Below, piece by piece: positions 12,450 through 26,886 of a DNA stretch of 64,000 nt. Source of the DNA: Epiperipatus broadwayi. Lineage: Eukaryota > Onychophora > Udeonychophora > Euonychophora > Peripatidae. The notes under the pieces are model-generated. The model ran no database searches, had not been told where the DNA came from, and worked only from the letters and a program-made list of their open reading frames with translations. The position numbers and the translations under genes were made by a program. Each line of letters begins with the position of its first letter. Within the stretch, counting starts at the first letter, position 1. The stretch covers positions 62,001 through 126,000 of the forward strand of contig JAQFVV010013399.1 in NCBI GenBank assembly GCA_028023455.1. The letters run 5' to 3'.

Positions 12450-13670
12450 AAATATTGTAACTGGGATAGCCATTTGAAGACTAAAAAAAATTGTTAAATA
12501 AGAAAAACAAAATTTCTATTATTTGTAGTTTGCAGATTTATGTAAAATACAACTAATGAAAAATTATAATGTACATTGACTATGGATAAACAACCTGGAT
12601 AATATGTTATGTGTGTGTATGATAATAGATAAATAAATAATTAAATAAAAATTACACACAACAATATTCAAATAATTTAATATGTAAAAAATAATGTTAT
12701 AGTTAATAATTAGAATAAATAAAAAAATGGTATTGATTATTAATCATTATTGCTATTATTTATAAAATAATATTCTTTGCATTTTTATTTATAGAAATGA
12801 GTTTATTTAATAGAATGATAGACAGAATGTGGGAAAATCAATAAATGATTCTTGAAATGATTTGTAAAAGTAAAATGATTTTAAATAAAAAGATAACTTA
12901 GAGAGACAGACATTGAACTGACTGACAACTAAAAAGAAACTAACTTCACATTTCATCATTTGAAAACTTAATTGTGGATTAATTATATATTTTAACAGCT
13001 GAGAAATTAAAAATAATATTTGTTAAGAAAATAAGATTGAGGGAGAGATCTACACATTTGCTCCTAAATTTTTTTCAAGGAATAAAATAAAAAGTAGACC
13101 ATAAAATAAGTGAATTGAATAACAAATATCTCTCTTGAAAATTTAATAGGTATCTTATATTTTATATTTTCCATTCAACTGAAAATCATAAATGATATAT
13201 AAAAAAATATTGTTCAAAAGAAATCAGATATTCAAAATTAACAGGTAAAAATAATAATTCCATTCATTTATCACTTTTTCAGCTTTAACTGAATTACCCA
13301 GGCACCCAAAAACATGAAAAGATATAGAGACTGAAAATTAATACAGTTATTATTCAATATCATATTTTTCAGATTAAATAAATAAAAAATGGAATAGTAT
13401 TTTATGTTTAGTTTATGAAAATGTAATTTTCCAAAGTATTATATATAAAAATATAATACCAGTACATCTTTATTTAACAAATATTAATTTACAAAATGTG
13501 TATTAATTAATAATTAACATCTGCATGTGTGAAACTATTGTAAAGTTGAAAGACACATAGTAAGTAAGATATTTCATTATTCTTATTTATAGGATAAATA
13601 TATAAAAGATTTAATAAATGAATGTGATTATAAATATTAACTTGTTCTATGTATTAAATGTGTACAAATA
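12450..13670 (+). repeat. 1.2 kb direct repeat, first copy
   Basis: This matches 15230-16445 in the same orientation with a constant offset of about 2780 bases. Shared markers are GGATAAACAAC followed by TGTGTATGATAATAGATAAA, then AATTACACACA, a TTAATAGAA block, AAAGAAACTAACT, and TAATAAATGAATGTGATTATA near the end. Identity looks like roughly 75-80% with many small indels, so the duplication is old. There is no coding potential, and the ends show no obvious terminal repeats. It may be an unclassified dispersed repeat. Confidence 0.75.
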
Positions 13671-15229
13671 TTGACCAAATTCAAAGGCGGAGTCATAGTA
13701 CTTTCTTATTTTTGAATATATAAATCAAAAATTAGATGAAGGCCATCCTCTCTATGCCTTTCTATGAATATAATGAATCATGAGAAATGTAAACTTAATA
13801 GATATCATTTTAATGTTTAAAACTAAAAAAAAAAATTTAGAAAACTTTTGCAAAATTTAAAACCCCCTACAATATGAATAAGATTGATTCAATATATTCA
13901 TAATCTGTATCACAATTATGGTTAAGAAAAATTGAACGTTATATGCAAAATATTTCATTGATCAGATATGTACTCAATCATTCTATCTATTTTAAAATCT
14001 TTTAGTGGATGTATGGTATCTGAACTACCTAATAGAAATAATGCAGCCATTATACAGCCTATTATTCCAAAAACGTCTGATGAATAAATAAATTTGTATT
14101 TTTTGGGCCTCTTCTACCTGATAGACAATTTTATTATCTGGTAGTAATCAAAATACATCTGGTATATGCTATCAGAAGAACAGATGCTAAAACAGTATAA
14201 ACATCTTTCAAATTGCAGAGATTGGAAAAACTTAGTCTATCATCTCTGATCATGGAATTCATTTCTACTGATTGGAAATCCTGATTAATAAAGCACAATA
14301 TCAAAACATACATTATCAATCCTTAAAAACCCTCTGTCCAACACATGCAAAAGGGTAATGAGAAACTCAATAGACGTTTCAGAATTCATGACACTGAAAT
14401 TCATCAACAATGGGCAAATGTGTGAAACAAATAGTTAGATATATAAACTGCACACAGAATTAGTCAAGTAGTTTGACTCATTTTTAGTTCCACTTCGGAA
14501 GACATTGTCCACATCTTTTGAAATATCGTTTACCTATAGTAGTGAAAAAAATTGATTCAGTCTAAGATCAAAAGAAAGAATTTAATTAAAATGGGGACAA
14601 AATGACCTCAAAATTACAACTCTTCTATGTCAATGCAACAGATTTTGTTTTAGTTAAACCCTTTTGTATTAGTTTGCCTCAGTGACAAGAATATAAGAAC
14701 TTCTTTCCACTGTATAAATTGCCATATAAAATTATGTCAGAATATAGAAAAATGCTTTCCTGGTAGAAAACAATAAAGGAATTAAAAAAACTTTTAATGT
14801 CAGAAGCTTGAAATCATTCTACATAGATGGATAATGATAATAATATTTTATTGTTCTTTATAAAGACAATATGTCAAACTCCCTAGAAGAGTGAGATTCT
14901 ATTAGATAGATTTTAATAATATTAATCAAGGTGTATATTATTCATATTTTCAAATTAATTAAAATGCTGTGTAAGAATCACATAGGAAGCATTTTAGTGG
15001 ATGCTATATTAGAATTACTTTTGCTTTAAATATAAAAATAAAATGTTATTGGTTTTCTTTAGAAAATATTAATGATGTCTTACCATTAATGTTAATCTGT
15101 ATTTTTAGAGTTAATGATACTTAAAACCTTTAATATAAATAAGTTAATAGATAACTGGACAATATACCATGCAGGTTAAAAAACATTGGAAGTAACCAGT
15201 ATTTTGTTTTGGATTTTTTTTTTTGGAAC
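13671..15229. other. AT-rich spacer between the two 1.2 kb repeats
   Basis: No supported gene. A minus-strand frame of 61 codons at 14134-14319 has mixed composition but no recognisable domain. I do not call it a gene. Confidence 0.5.
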
Positions 15230-16445
15230 AAAAGCACTTGGTAACTAAGACTGCCATATGAAGGCTAAAAATGTTTAAAAAAGGTAAACAATAGTTCTAT
15301 TAATATTATTTTAGTGATTTATAGGCAATATGATTAATAAATGACTATAATTTGCATTGCTTATGGATAAACAACTTGATCAATACATGACATGTGTGTA
15401 TGATAATAGATAAATTATTAATTAAATAAAAATTACACACATCAATATTTAAATAATATACAATATAAAAATTACTATGGTTATTAGTTATTGATTAGAA
15501 TAATGAAAAAAATGTAGTTATTGGTTGTTAATAATTATTGTTAATATCTATAAAAACTATTCTTTATATTTTTATTTATGCAAATACGTTTATTTAATAG
15601 AAAGGTAGACAGAATGAAGGAAAATCAATAAAAGTATGAAATGATTGCCTGATTTGTAAAATTAGTGCAATACTTAAATTAAAAAACCACTGAAAGAGAC
15701 AGACATTAAACTGAGTAACATCTAAAAAGAAACTAACTCTAAATTTCATGATTTAAAAAACATATCTATGGATTAATTATATATTTTAATAACACAGAAA
15801 TCAAAATATTGTTAGCTGAAATAATAAGATTGAGGAAGGATTCCTCATCTCCTTTACTATTATATTTTTGCAAGGAATTAAATGGAAAACTTAGCATTGA
15901 ATAAGTGAATTGTATAACATATAATTATCTTAAAAATGATTGAATATCTTATATTTTATAATTTTTATCAATCAACTAGGAAGGAAATGGGAAACAGAAA
16001 AATTATTGTTAAAAAATCATATATTCAAAACTAATGGTTAGAGTAATAATTTCATTCAATTAACACATCACCAGATTTGACATGGATTATATAGGCAAAA
16101 CATACAAGAATGTAGATAATTAGAGCATTTATTTGGTTATTATTCAATATTATATCATTCAGACTAAAGAAATAAAACTGGTAATATTATTTTATGTTCA
16201 CTTTATAAATAAATATAATTTCCCAAAGCATTCTATATAATACTAATAACACCTTTTATTGAACAAATATTGATTTTAAAAAATGTGCAATAATTAATCA
16301 TTATTACCTGCTTATGTGAAATAATTATAAAGTTGAGGGACACATATTACTTTAACATTATTTTTATTTATAGGATAAACATATAATATATTTAATAAAT
16401 GAATGTGATTATAAATATTAATTTTTTATTATGCATTAAGTATGT
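15230..16445 (+). repeat. 1.2 kb direct repeat, second copy
   Basis: This is the partner of 12450-13670. Colinearity holds over the whole length, including the GTGTGTATGATAATAGATAAAT segment and the TAATAAATGAATGTGATTATA end. Beyond 16445 the two flanks become unrelated (GTGTACAAATATTGACC after copy 1 against GTTCAACTCAAAGC after copy 2). Confidence 0.75.
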
Positions 16446-18344
16446 TCAACTCAAAGCAAAAGAGTGGTATATAATTTCTTATCCTTAGTACATGTGGAGA
16501 GATTTACGTTTTGTTAATATTTGATAGATATAATTCTGCTTCATTTCGTGATTCTGTTATTTAAATTCAAAATAATTTGTGATTATTGCACTCATTGTAT
16601 AATAATAAACTATAATTAAAACATTTGAGTTAAGTTTGTATTTTAATATAACTGAAATACTTTTTAAGATTGTAAAATTTATTTGTTAATGATAAGAAAT
16701 AGTTCACAAGAATAGTGTGCAAAAAGAGAAATGACCATAGGCGTAAAATAAAGGAGGCATATTTCATAAACAATGACACTCAATCAATTAATAGAAATGA
16801 CACCTGTTTTACTATTTGAAAAAGGACAAACTAATCCAAACAATATTTAAATAAAATACCGTTACACCTAACTAATTAACATAAATTAGAATACCCCCCC
16901 CCTCATCACTAACAACTACATACAGCTATGAGTATGAAGCCATGGAGCTTTGAAAGCGCTAAGCATTAAATAAATTATTAATAAATATAACTTCTCTTTA
17001 ACAAGCGTCAAAAGCACATAATTATTGGTAAGTTTTAATTTATTATTTTTATTATTATTTTATTCATATTTCAATTATTATAGTCATATTGTATATTATG
17101 AATAATAAAATTATTATTGTTATCAATTGCCATGGTGCCTTTCATTTCAAAATGTTGGTTATGTCTCTACTTTACTTTGAAGTTAATGCAAAATCTGTAA
17201 ATGATGGATGTTGCAGTGCGTTAGTTGGTCTTATTTTAAAATTATAATAAACATTTTTTAAAAGATCCATGTCATGTACTTGCATTTATTACTGACCATA
17301 AGGTTATTGTTACCCATTAGATAAATGGTATTTAATTTCATAAAAAGAAACTATCTAGCATGGCACTCGTCATTACCCACTTACACATTTTTGAAGCTAC
17401 TGATGCCATAGTTGACATTTTAAATGTTAGTTATATTTGAAAGAGTGGAGTCATGCAGCAAGGTTAATTATTTTAATTAGTTTTATAATAAATAATATTT
17501 AGTATAATAACGTTTAGACAGATTGAAAAATAGTTTGAGGAGTTTATTTATAATTGTTGAATATAAATAAATGCATTAAGAAAATGATAACTGTAAAAAT
17601 ATGATCAGCAATACTAAATTACATAAATATGCAAAAAGAAATCAAACTGCCTTGAAATGAAAAATCTCATAAACCAATTACTCAGTGGTAATGCATTTAA
17701 GTGTCCAATTCCACAATAGTTTTAAGAATTTCTTTATCAATAACACAAAATCCAAAAGGAAAGAGATGTAGTTATACATAAAAAGTCATCATTAACTCCA
17801 TGTTACCTTTCAAATCAAAAAGTTGAAATCCAAACAACATAAGATTTGGAATAAGAGCTAATCTTAAAGAGTAATAATAATGATATGAATCCGATGTTAC
17901 CATTGTACTTTGCCCCTCCCCTTCTCCAGTTCTTTTTTAATTGTAAGCATCTGTCTATCTTTGAGTATGAATATTAATTCTTTATACAATTCATTATTAA
18001 AAAAGCAGCTCCATATTCTAACACCATCTACAGTCAGCTTGAATAAGTACTATTTATCAGCTGGATAATCAATGACTCGATCATAAATGCAATATGTAGA
18101 AACTGCTGTCGAATGAGAAATTAAATGTACTTCCAATTGAAAATGAATGATTACTAAAGTATATAATAGGATTTTGTATATGATAATAGTATTATTATGT
18201 AAATCTTTATTAAATTAAAATGAGTTAAAAAAAGCCTAAAGTGAAGGTAAAGTATAAATTGAAGAAGTTAAAACAAACAGATATAAGTATAACAACAGAA
18301 TAAAAAGAAAAATGTAGTTATTTGTCTATTTGGAAGTCAAGAAA
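16446..18344. other. Featureless AT-rich DNA up to duplication B
   Basis: No gene, RNA gene or repeat is visible apart from a run of C at 16896-16907. The region ends where homology to the window's first base begins. Confidence 0.6.
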
Positions 18345-20054
18345 TAAAAAAAGAACCAAATGTAAAGAGTATATTCCCTTGCTAAAAGAATAAATTTTTA
18401 TAGAAAGGTTAAATCAAACTGTTTGTTGTTAAAAAATCAGTATGATTTGGGTTGTTATTGAGAAGAAACCCAAGCCAGTATTTATAGAGGGAGCTAGTAG
18501 TAAATTGATTAGAATAGTAGAAGTTCTAGTCAATATGATTACAATGTAAAACAGATTGAAAAATAAATCAATTGCTTCTGACTTGGACAATTTATATAAA
18601 TTTTTATCACTGGAGATTAAAATGTTGAGCTCTGATTTTTGATCTTTGATTCCTTCAATCTACCATTGCAAACAGTGCTCTATCTTTTACAAAATAATAT
18701 GACATTTGGGCAGAAGTATCAGACCTCATCTGTCATCAATGGATTTAAATCCATCTCTGCACTGAGCCACCATAAGCACATGAATTATTATGACATCATA
18801 AGTACAAAAAATTTTCATTTCGATTTTAAGGCAGATTTAATATTCCAGGGGCATGCATTGAGTGAAAAAAAGCAATTCCATTTTTTAGTAATTCCTTATT
18901 TATAACATTATAACATAGTTAACAGCATCATTGTCATTCTTTAAAATAGCCATCAATTTACTATAGTTTCATACAGTTTTTATGATCTCTAGCCTCTCTT
19001 CTTCATAGCAGATCAACAAACTCCTTAATTATATCCATCCAGTTCACATTTGACTCTTTTCAATGTCTTTTATAATTTCTTGGTAAACAATATAATTTCC
19101 TACCAATTATCATACTTTCTAGCATTTTCCCAACTCATATACCTTTCACTATTTTATTTTTTTCTATGATGTCAGTGATAGATACCTGTTTGTTCTGTCA
19201 CATATGCATTTTGTTTTCATACTTCTTTTTCTACTTCTAACATAAAATTTCTCTTTAATTTGTTGAGTGGGATTTTTTCTTTAATAAGTGTCCAAAACTC
19301 TGATCCATAAATAAAAACAGGCAATAAGGATCTTTAAAAGTCTTCCATGTTAAAATATATGCATATTTTTTTCTAATATTAAGATATTTCTAACAAAAGC
19401 ACATTATCCACATTGAAATTTATGATTAATTTCACCTAATACATTTCCATTTCCATTAATTATCTGATCATAGTATTTGTAATTGTTAGCTTCTTTTGAT
19501 TTCATGATTATCAATCAATGCAGTGTATAGTATTTAATTCTTTTAAGCATTTATTTTTTGCCCTATTTTCTAATGTTCATCTGATAGTTTTTGCAAAATT
19601 TTTGAATGTTCTGAATCGTTATTTGCAAAAAAAACCTCATGATTTGCAAAAATTTAGATGCATTAAATAATCAGCATTTACTTTTACTACTTCCGTTTTC
19701 ATTTTATCTCACAAAATACTTTTTGTTAAACAGCTATAAAATACTTTAGAGTGATGGAAACACTATTCCATGCATGTGCCTTAACATAAATTTCTTAATA
19801 TGACAAAGACTCTAATTATTGGTACTGCATTTAGATGAATATTCTTCAAAATATGACAATATCTTGAATCTCTATCTTGATGTTCCAATGTTTTAATCAT
19901 AACAGAATAATTTCTTTGTCACATTCTGCAAATTGAAAGTATAATGGTAGCTCATACACATCGGTTCTTTTTGTAATATATTTCTTCAATATTTACAGAT
20001 GATCAAAACATCATATGATCATCATTTTATATGCTTACACATGCAGTTAATAAG
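18345..20054. other. Non-coding DNA of copy B, left part
   Basis: Counterpart of 1-1692, non-coding. Short copy-specific indels occur, for example an extra GTGTCCAAAAC near 19290. Confidence 0.7.
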
Positions 20055-20296
20055 AGTACCAAACGCCACCAAATACAAGCCTTCATAATCAATGGATGCA
20101 AGAAAGTTGGTGCATAAAATCTCTACCTAGTGCCTACTCATTCAACATCCCTAGACTAGATACTAGTTATCACAAGCTAGAAACTAGTCTAGGAATACAT
20201 GAGTAGGCACTAGATAGAGATTTTATGCTCAAACCTTCCTGCATCTATTGATTATGAAGACTTGCACTTGGTGGATATATAAAGAATTTGGTTCTT
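20055..20296. mobile_element. Foldback/MITE-like element, copy B1
   Basis: Orthologous in position to 1693-1932. The arms pair AGTACCAAACGCCACCAA with TTGGTGGATATATAAAGAATTTGGTTCTT. The core TAGTGCCTACTCATTCAACA and its inverted partner GAGTAGGCACTAGATAGAGATT are better preserved here than in A1 (which reads GAGTAGGTAGTAGATATAGATT). Confidence 0.75.
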
Positions 20297-20649
20297 GGAG
20301 AAGATCCAATGTTGTTTGGCTACTCATCAATGTTCATTAATTATATGATTAATCACATTGTAATACAATTGCAGTGAAAAAAATGTGTGGATTGAACCTT
20401 GGAAACACACTTTGTTGAGTTTTGTTAAAGCTCTAAAGAGGAATCAGAGCGTCTCTGTCTTCTTTCAGTTAACAAGAAACTTCCCTCTGCAGTTTATAAA
20501 ATATTGTTAGTAAATTTTTTTTTTTTAAATATTAAGAAAGGTCTTTTTTTCTTGCTTTGCTTCATTTGCAAGAAGACAGAAATTTTAATTACTACAATAT
20601 CAATTACTATAAAACAAACAGTACACCTACATAAGTGACGGTATTTGAA
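20297..20649. other. Spacer between foldback copies B1 and B2
   Basis: AT-rich counterpart of 1933-2284, without genes. Confidence 0.6.
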
Positions 20650-21630
<981 letters not shown>

Positions 21631-21644
21631 GTAAAGAGTTTGTG

Positions 21645-22984
21645 TAAGCATAAAAAATAGTGATCATGAAATACTTAGTGATGATGTTTGCTTATAATGA
21701 TATATATATAAATTAATTGTGACTCATTTAAATTAGATAAGTCTCTATTATTCTATCTCAAAAACTAATTATGAAAGTAGTAAGGTTAGAGAAGATTATC
21801 CATTTTCATAGAAATGTTGGGCAATAAATAGTTCACCAAACATGTCATACAGAATTACATTTTGATGCCAAGATATAATATTATTTTTAAAATCAGCATG
21901 TAGAATTTGAAGATAAATGAATTTATGGGTGAATGTTCAAAAACTTTTTGTAAAGGAATTCTTTAGATGGTGAATAAATTAAAAAGCGTTTTTTAAAAAT
22001 AGTTTTTTTAGCAATATCGTCTTATACTTATGAACTAAAAGATTGTGTTGTTTTGACTATATCCTTATACAAATGTTAAATATTTTATAATGTCCGTCAT
22101 AAAATGCAAGACAGAGGACATTCTTTTGGAAGATCACATGACTAGTTACAGTGATTAGCTACGTAATGTACTCTACGGTTGCACTGAGCTATACAAGGTC
22201 GAGTAAATATATTATCAATGCCAAATTATTTCCTTCGGAGTTGAGCTAGAAACTATATTTCATTTACTTATAGTACGAGAAAACAATTCTACTTTTATTT
22301 GGTAATTAAGAATTTTTTATATAAATTTTATAATTTATAAAATCATATTAAATTAGTTTGTCTAAAATCTAAGTCAGTTTTTTTCTTGCTTTGCATACGG
22401 CAATTTTTTTATGCTATGCAAACAACAATCTGGTCTAAGGTGATTAATTGCCTCACACACTGGACTATATGAGAACAACAAAAAAGATAGTAAATAGGTA
22501 GTCAATAGGTACATGACCAAACGAGTCAAGTACCTATTTATTCTTAGGCTATCTTCAAAATTTTGTTTTAATACAAGTGCATATTTTAATTCTTGGTATG
22601 CTAGATTTATTTAAAGCAAATTGAAGTTGGAGATGTAGACGTCAAATGACTGTTGGTAAATAATTTCATAAATCTTCAATAGATTTAAAACATTTAAAAA
22701 CTATTTATATACCATTACTATCTAAAAATTAACAGTATAAAATAATATATTCTTGATTAAAACAATTAATTATATTCATTAACAAAATAAACTAGCAAAA
22801 TATTCGGAAATGATTGTCAGAAAATTGAAAAAGAGGGCAGCACTATTTAAAAACACGACGTCACATCACATTATTGCCAAGTTATTTTATAACTTTGAGA
22901 ACTTGATTGTATATAAAACATGTAAGCAAAAAATCGTCCTGTCAGAGAAATAATAATTTTAACAATAATCGGAGTGCTTAAAAT
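21645..22984 (+). repeat. Local tandem duplication in copy B, unit 1
   Basis: The unit starts at TAAGCATAAAAAATAGTGATC and ends at GGAGTGCTTAAAATG. It carries a roughly 340-base insertion (21757-22100) between TTATTCTA and GTCATAAAA that unit 2 and copy A lack. Its sequence is further from copy A than unit 2 is. Confidence 0.8.
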
Positions 22985-22986
22985 GT

Positions 22987-24068
22987 AAGCATAAAAATGG
23001 TGATCATGTGATACTTAGTGATGGTGTTTGCTTATAATGATATATACAAAAATTAATTGGCCACTCATTTAAATTAGATAAGCCTCTGTTATTCTAGTCA
23101 TAAAAACCAAGACAGAGGGCATTCCCTTGGAAGATCACATGACTTTAAATAATTCGAAAAGACAGTTGATTAGTTACGTAATGTACTCTAAAGTTGCACT
23201 GAGCTATACAAGGTCGAGTAAATGTATTATCAATGCCACATTATTTCCTTTGGAGTTGAGCTAGAAACTATATTTCATTTACTTATAGTGCGAGAAAACA
23301 ATTCTACTCTTATTTGGTAATTAAAAATTTTTTATATAAATTTTGTAATTAATAATTTATAAAATCATATTAAATTAGTACGTATAAAATTTAAGTCAGT
23401 TGTTTTTTCTTACTTTGCATATGGCAATTTTTTATATTATGCAAACGACAATCTGGACTAAGTAATTAATATTTGCCTCTTTTCATGGATATTACTTATA
23501 ATTACATTCAAGAAACTTAGAACCATTTTACTCTTTACAGAAAATGGACTGCTTGAGAATTAAGGCTAGATGACAGAAATATGTATAAGTAAATAACACA
23601 GAAGATAGTCAATAGGTACTTGACAAAGTAAGTCAAGTACCCATTTATTCTTACATATCTTAAGAATACTGTTGCCATAGAAATGCATATTTCTGTTAGT
23701 AGTATCCTAAACTTATTTAAAGAAAATTGAAGGTGTAGCTAAAGATGTCAAATGATATTTACTAAATAATTTCATAAAGCTACAATACATTTAAAACATT
23801 TTAAAATTATTTACATAGCATTACTATCTAAAAATTGAGACTATAAAATAATATGTTCTTGAGTAAAAGAATTAATTATATTTATTAAAAATATAAACTT
23901 GTAAAATATTCTGAAATGATAGTCATACAATTGAAAAAGAGGACAGCACTATTTAAAAAATTTACGGTTATTGCCAAGTTATTTTATAACTTTGAGAACT
24001 TGATTCTATATAAAACACGTAAGCAAAAAATCGTCCTGTCAGAGAAATAATAATTTTAACAATAATCG
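22987..24068 (+). repeat. Local tandem duplication in copy B, unit 2
   Basis: The unit joins directly to unit 1: GGAGTGCTTAAAATG|TAAGCATAAA. Its own end at 24068 continues instead into TTAAACTCAAAG, as the corresponding place in copy A does (6028). The join therefore looks like unequal exchange within or between copies. Unit 2 is close to copy A in its first 400 bases (GTGATACTTAGTGATGGTGT, CATAAAAACCAAGACAGA). Confidence 0.8.
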
Positions 24069-25014
24069 GAGTGCTTAAAATGTTAAACTCAAAGAATTTG
24101 AATCATTAAGGCAAACGAATTCATACAATTTCCATTGTAAAAAAAATATATAGTTAAGCAGTGTGTTTATAATTAAAAACTAGAATAATAATATATATAT
24201 ATATATTATTAAATAAATGTATACTTTATTATAAAAAATAAATATTTATTTGAAAATACTATTGATTCCAAAAGATAACAATTTAATGAGTAAGTGTTTA
24301 TGTATCAGTTAGACTAGAAGTAAGCTACCTATGAACCGAGAGGGGATGAATAATTTAATGCCATTCAGATGTGAGTATTAATTGTAAATAACACATAAAC
24401 AGTGTCTAATGGATAATATATATTTTTCTAACTTATAGGGAAGGGATGCAGCTTCATCAAAGACTGCATAGGAATTTTGTTAGGGACAAACTTTTCAGTA
24501 TCCCTTTTTCCTAATCAGTATGGGATTAATCTCTTGCTTCTTCCTCTATTAATTTTCCAGTGACATTGTTAACTTCTACATCAGTTTTTCATTTACTCAT
24601 ATTACAATTTTCTTTTTTTTTTTTAGTGTAAATCCTTGAGAATTAAAAAAACAATGATAAGGATTGTTTTAGTAAGGTGTCAAGTCCGAGTTGTGACATT
24701 TTGCAAAAAATACAATTACTAATTGAATCATGATAGAATTAGATTTAATGATAGAAGTGTCAATTTGACAAATATTGTCTATTTACATCAGTCTATTTAG
24801 TGAATATCTCATTACCAGAGAACTTAAAGTATTCTAAAAAGTATTGTCAAAAACTGTCTTTGTATTTATATATTGGACTATTTCCATCATCTAATATTAA
24901 GTATTGAATATCTTTAGAAAAATGTAACTTTATTTAAATTTTCCAACATACACCACATTTTGAGAGGTATTGTTCTTCTCTTATTTTCTGGTATTAGTGG
25001 CCTCAGTATTAGCA
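24069..25014. other. Non-coding duplicated DNA, copy B
   Basis: Counterpart of about 6030-6949. It contains the single-arm ancestral form of the copy A hairpin at 24338-24383. No genes. Confidence 0.7.
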
Positions 25015-25092
25015 TGGAAATTGTACCTTGACATTAGATTCTTGAATACTGAATTTTGAGGTCATACTCTAACCAACTGAGCCATCCTTTCA
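25015..25092 (-). mobile_element. tRNA-derived SINE head, copy B
   Basis: The minus strand reads GGATGGCTCAGTTGGTTAGAG, the same A-box sequence as in copy A. A badly decayed B-box region (AAGGTACAATTTCC) follows. It is at the same relative position as the SINE at 6950-7075. Confidence 0.6.
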
Positions 25093-25319
25093 ACGTCAAC
25101 AGTCAGTAGAAATGTCATATAATTATCTATGACATTCCTCCCAAATTCTCTACTTAAAAGCAATGTTGATTATGGCCTTCCATACAGTAGTATAATAAAA
25201 CTAGCTTGACTTATGGGGTTATTCACCAATGTAATGTGAACACCTGCTTTGAATATTTTTCTTTGTACCTTTTCATTTCTATTCAATATTTTTATGTTCA
25301 TTGGTACATACATGGTCTC

Positions 25320-26432
25320 TACTTTAGATACATCTGTTCTCTCTCTTCTAATCATCAGTTTGTGCTCTTGCAATCACTTTTCAGTGGGGCAATTGGTCTT
25401 ACTAATGAACTTTTTTCCACATTCACATTCAGCATTTCAAGATTAGGCTTTGGAGATCTTAAAATTTCTTATAAGTTGCTATGGCTATGGAAAGCTTTCC
25501 TAGGTTATACTGATTGCAGATTTTCCTTAATTTGTCTTCTATTTTTAGTATGTATGGATACACTACAGTACCAATAATTTTTTTTCTTTTGAAGATTGTT
25601 TTTGTTGTCTATTTATGGTTTTTTTAATAACAGCTGATAAATAACCATTTTTCATAAGATTTTGTTCTATATAGATCTTTTTTTTTAAATCATTAGTTTT
25701 TGAACAAACTTCTTTTGCTTTGTCCCATAATGATAGTATAACTATATATTTTAAGTTTCTGATGTAATTGGATGCATATGCTAAGTATTTTCCTGTGTGG
25801 TTTTTTTCCCTGTAAACTGCAGTTTCGATTTTTGCTATGAGGGAGTCTTGTCATAAGAACATCTAAGAATGCCAATTTTTGTTTTTGTTCTGACTCTCTT
25901 GTGAATTTAATTAAAGGGAATATGTTGATGTGTGTCCAGAAAGTTTGTAGCAGTGCTCACCATGTGACAACATGACAAATGTATCATCAACATTGCAATA
26001 CCAAACTTTATGTGAATATGGGGAGTCTTTATAGTTGCGGTTTCAGGTTCTTCTATTTAATATTGCGAATCAGAAGTGACAATAGTGAACCTTCAGCCTT
26101 TTCTTGATTTTGTTGGGAGAGTGTTGTGTTGTATTGAAAGTAGATTATTGTTGTGCAGAATATTAATAGTTCCATTATGCCAGAAATAAGAAGAATTGTT
26201 CTGTTTATACACTTTTGTAACCATTTAATCTTTTTTTTACAACAAATAAGGCTTCTTCACATGATATATTTGTGAATACATTTTCCACACCAAAACTTAC
26301 TAGTATGTCAGTTTTTTCAATTTAAATGCTCTTAATTAAATCTACAAAGTGTCTAAAATCCCTAACATAGGACTGAGTCTTGTATGTCACAGGACTAAGA
26401 ACTTTGAGAAGAAATCTTACAAATTTTAAGAA
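25320..26432 (-). pseudogene. Penelope-like retroelement relic (reverse transcriptase plus GIY-YIG), copy B
   Basis: Reading the minus strand from 26432 downward, I see Phe-Leu-Leu-Lys-Val-Leu-Ser-Pro-Val and Phe-Arg-His-Phe-Val-Asp. Next comes Leu-Val-Ser-Phe-Gly-Val-Glu-Asn-Val-Phe-Thr-Asn-Ile, the motif A region, where Penelope-like enzymes have Phe-Asp-Val. Then Trp-Tyr-Cys-Asn-Val-Asp-Asp-Thr-Phe-Val near 26000 is the catalytic YVDD region, with Tyr changed to Asn. Ala-Phe-Leu-Asp-Val-Leu near 25870 is the conserved FLDV segment after the palm. Finally Cys-Glu-Cys-Gly-Lys-Lys-Phe-Ile-Ser-Lys-Thr and Gln-Glu-His-Lys-Leu-Met-Ile-Arg-Arg mark the GIY-YIG domain. Several stops and frame changes occur, and the catalytic motif A aspartate is a glycine (GGT), so it is inactive. 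The element is truncated at its 5' end. Confidence 0.85.
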
Positions 26433-26639
26433 TGTAAAAAAAACTAAAATACTATCATTGTAAATGTTTAGTAAAACAATAAAAGTTATCTATCTCAAAA
26501 TATGTAGTTAGGAATTCATATCAGATAGTTTCTCATTGCTGAGTACAGTTTCCATGATTACTGTGATCCTGGTAAAGATGGTTAGACATGCCTTTCAAGG
26601 CCTATTTCTCAGGCAAAATGTAGGGGTGGACACAGTCTC

Positions 26640-26830
26640 ATCACCTAAGGAAATAAAAAAATGTACCAAAAATAATCCTCTCTTGGGACTCGGTGGCATC
26701 AGTTATATTATAAATATAATTCCAACTCTACAATCCTCTTCTGGGACCTGGCCACATTGGCAACACAATAATTATACTATAAAAATATATCACAAATCCT
26801 CTCTTGGAAAATACCTAATACAATGGGGAG
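26640..26830 (+). repeat. Short tandem repeat, about 3 units of 70-80 bp
   Basis: Units begin AATCCTCTCTTGGGA (26672), AATCCTCTTCTGGGACC (26732) and AATCCTCTCTTGGAA (26794). They continue into a TATTATAAATATA-type tract. A 116-codon frame (26536-26886) spans the array. Its repetitive sequence and lack of any recognisable domain suggest chance. Confidence 0.55.
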
Positions 26831-26886
26831 AGCATCTCCATTCCACAAAGCACAATAAAACAATATCTAATAAAGTATGCAGATAA

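Noticed and set aside
25206-25577. 123-codon plus-strand frame
   Set aside because: It lies opposite the Penelope-like GIY-YIG relic, whose minus-strand reading matches a known family.
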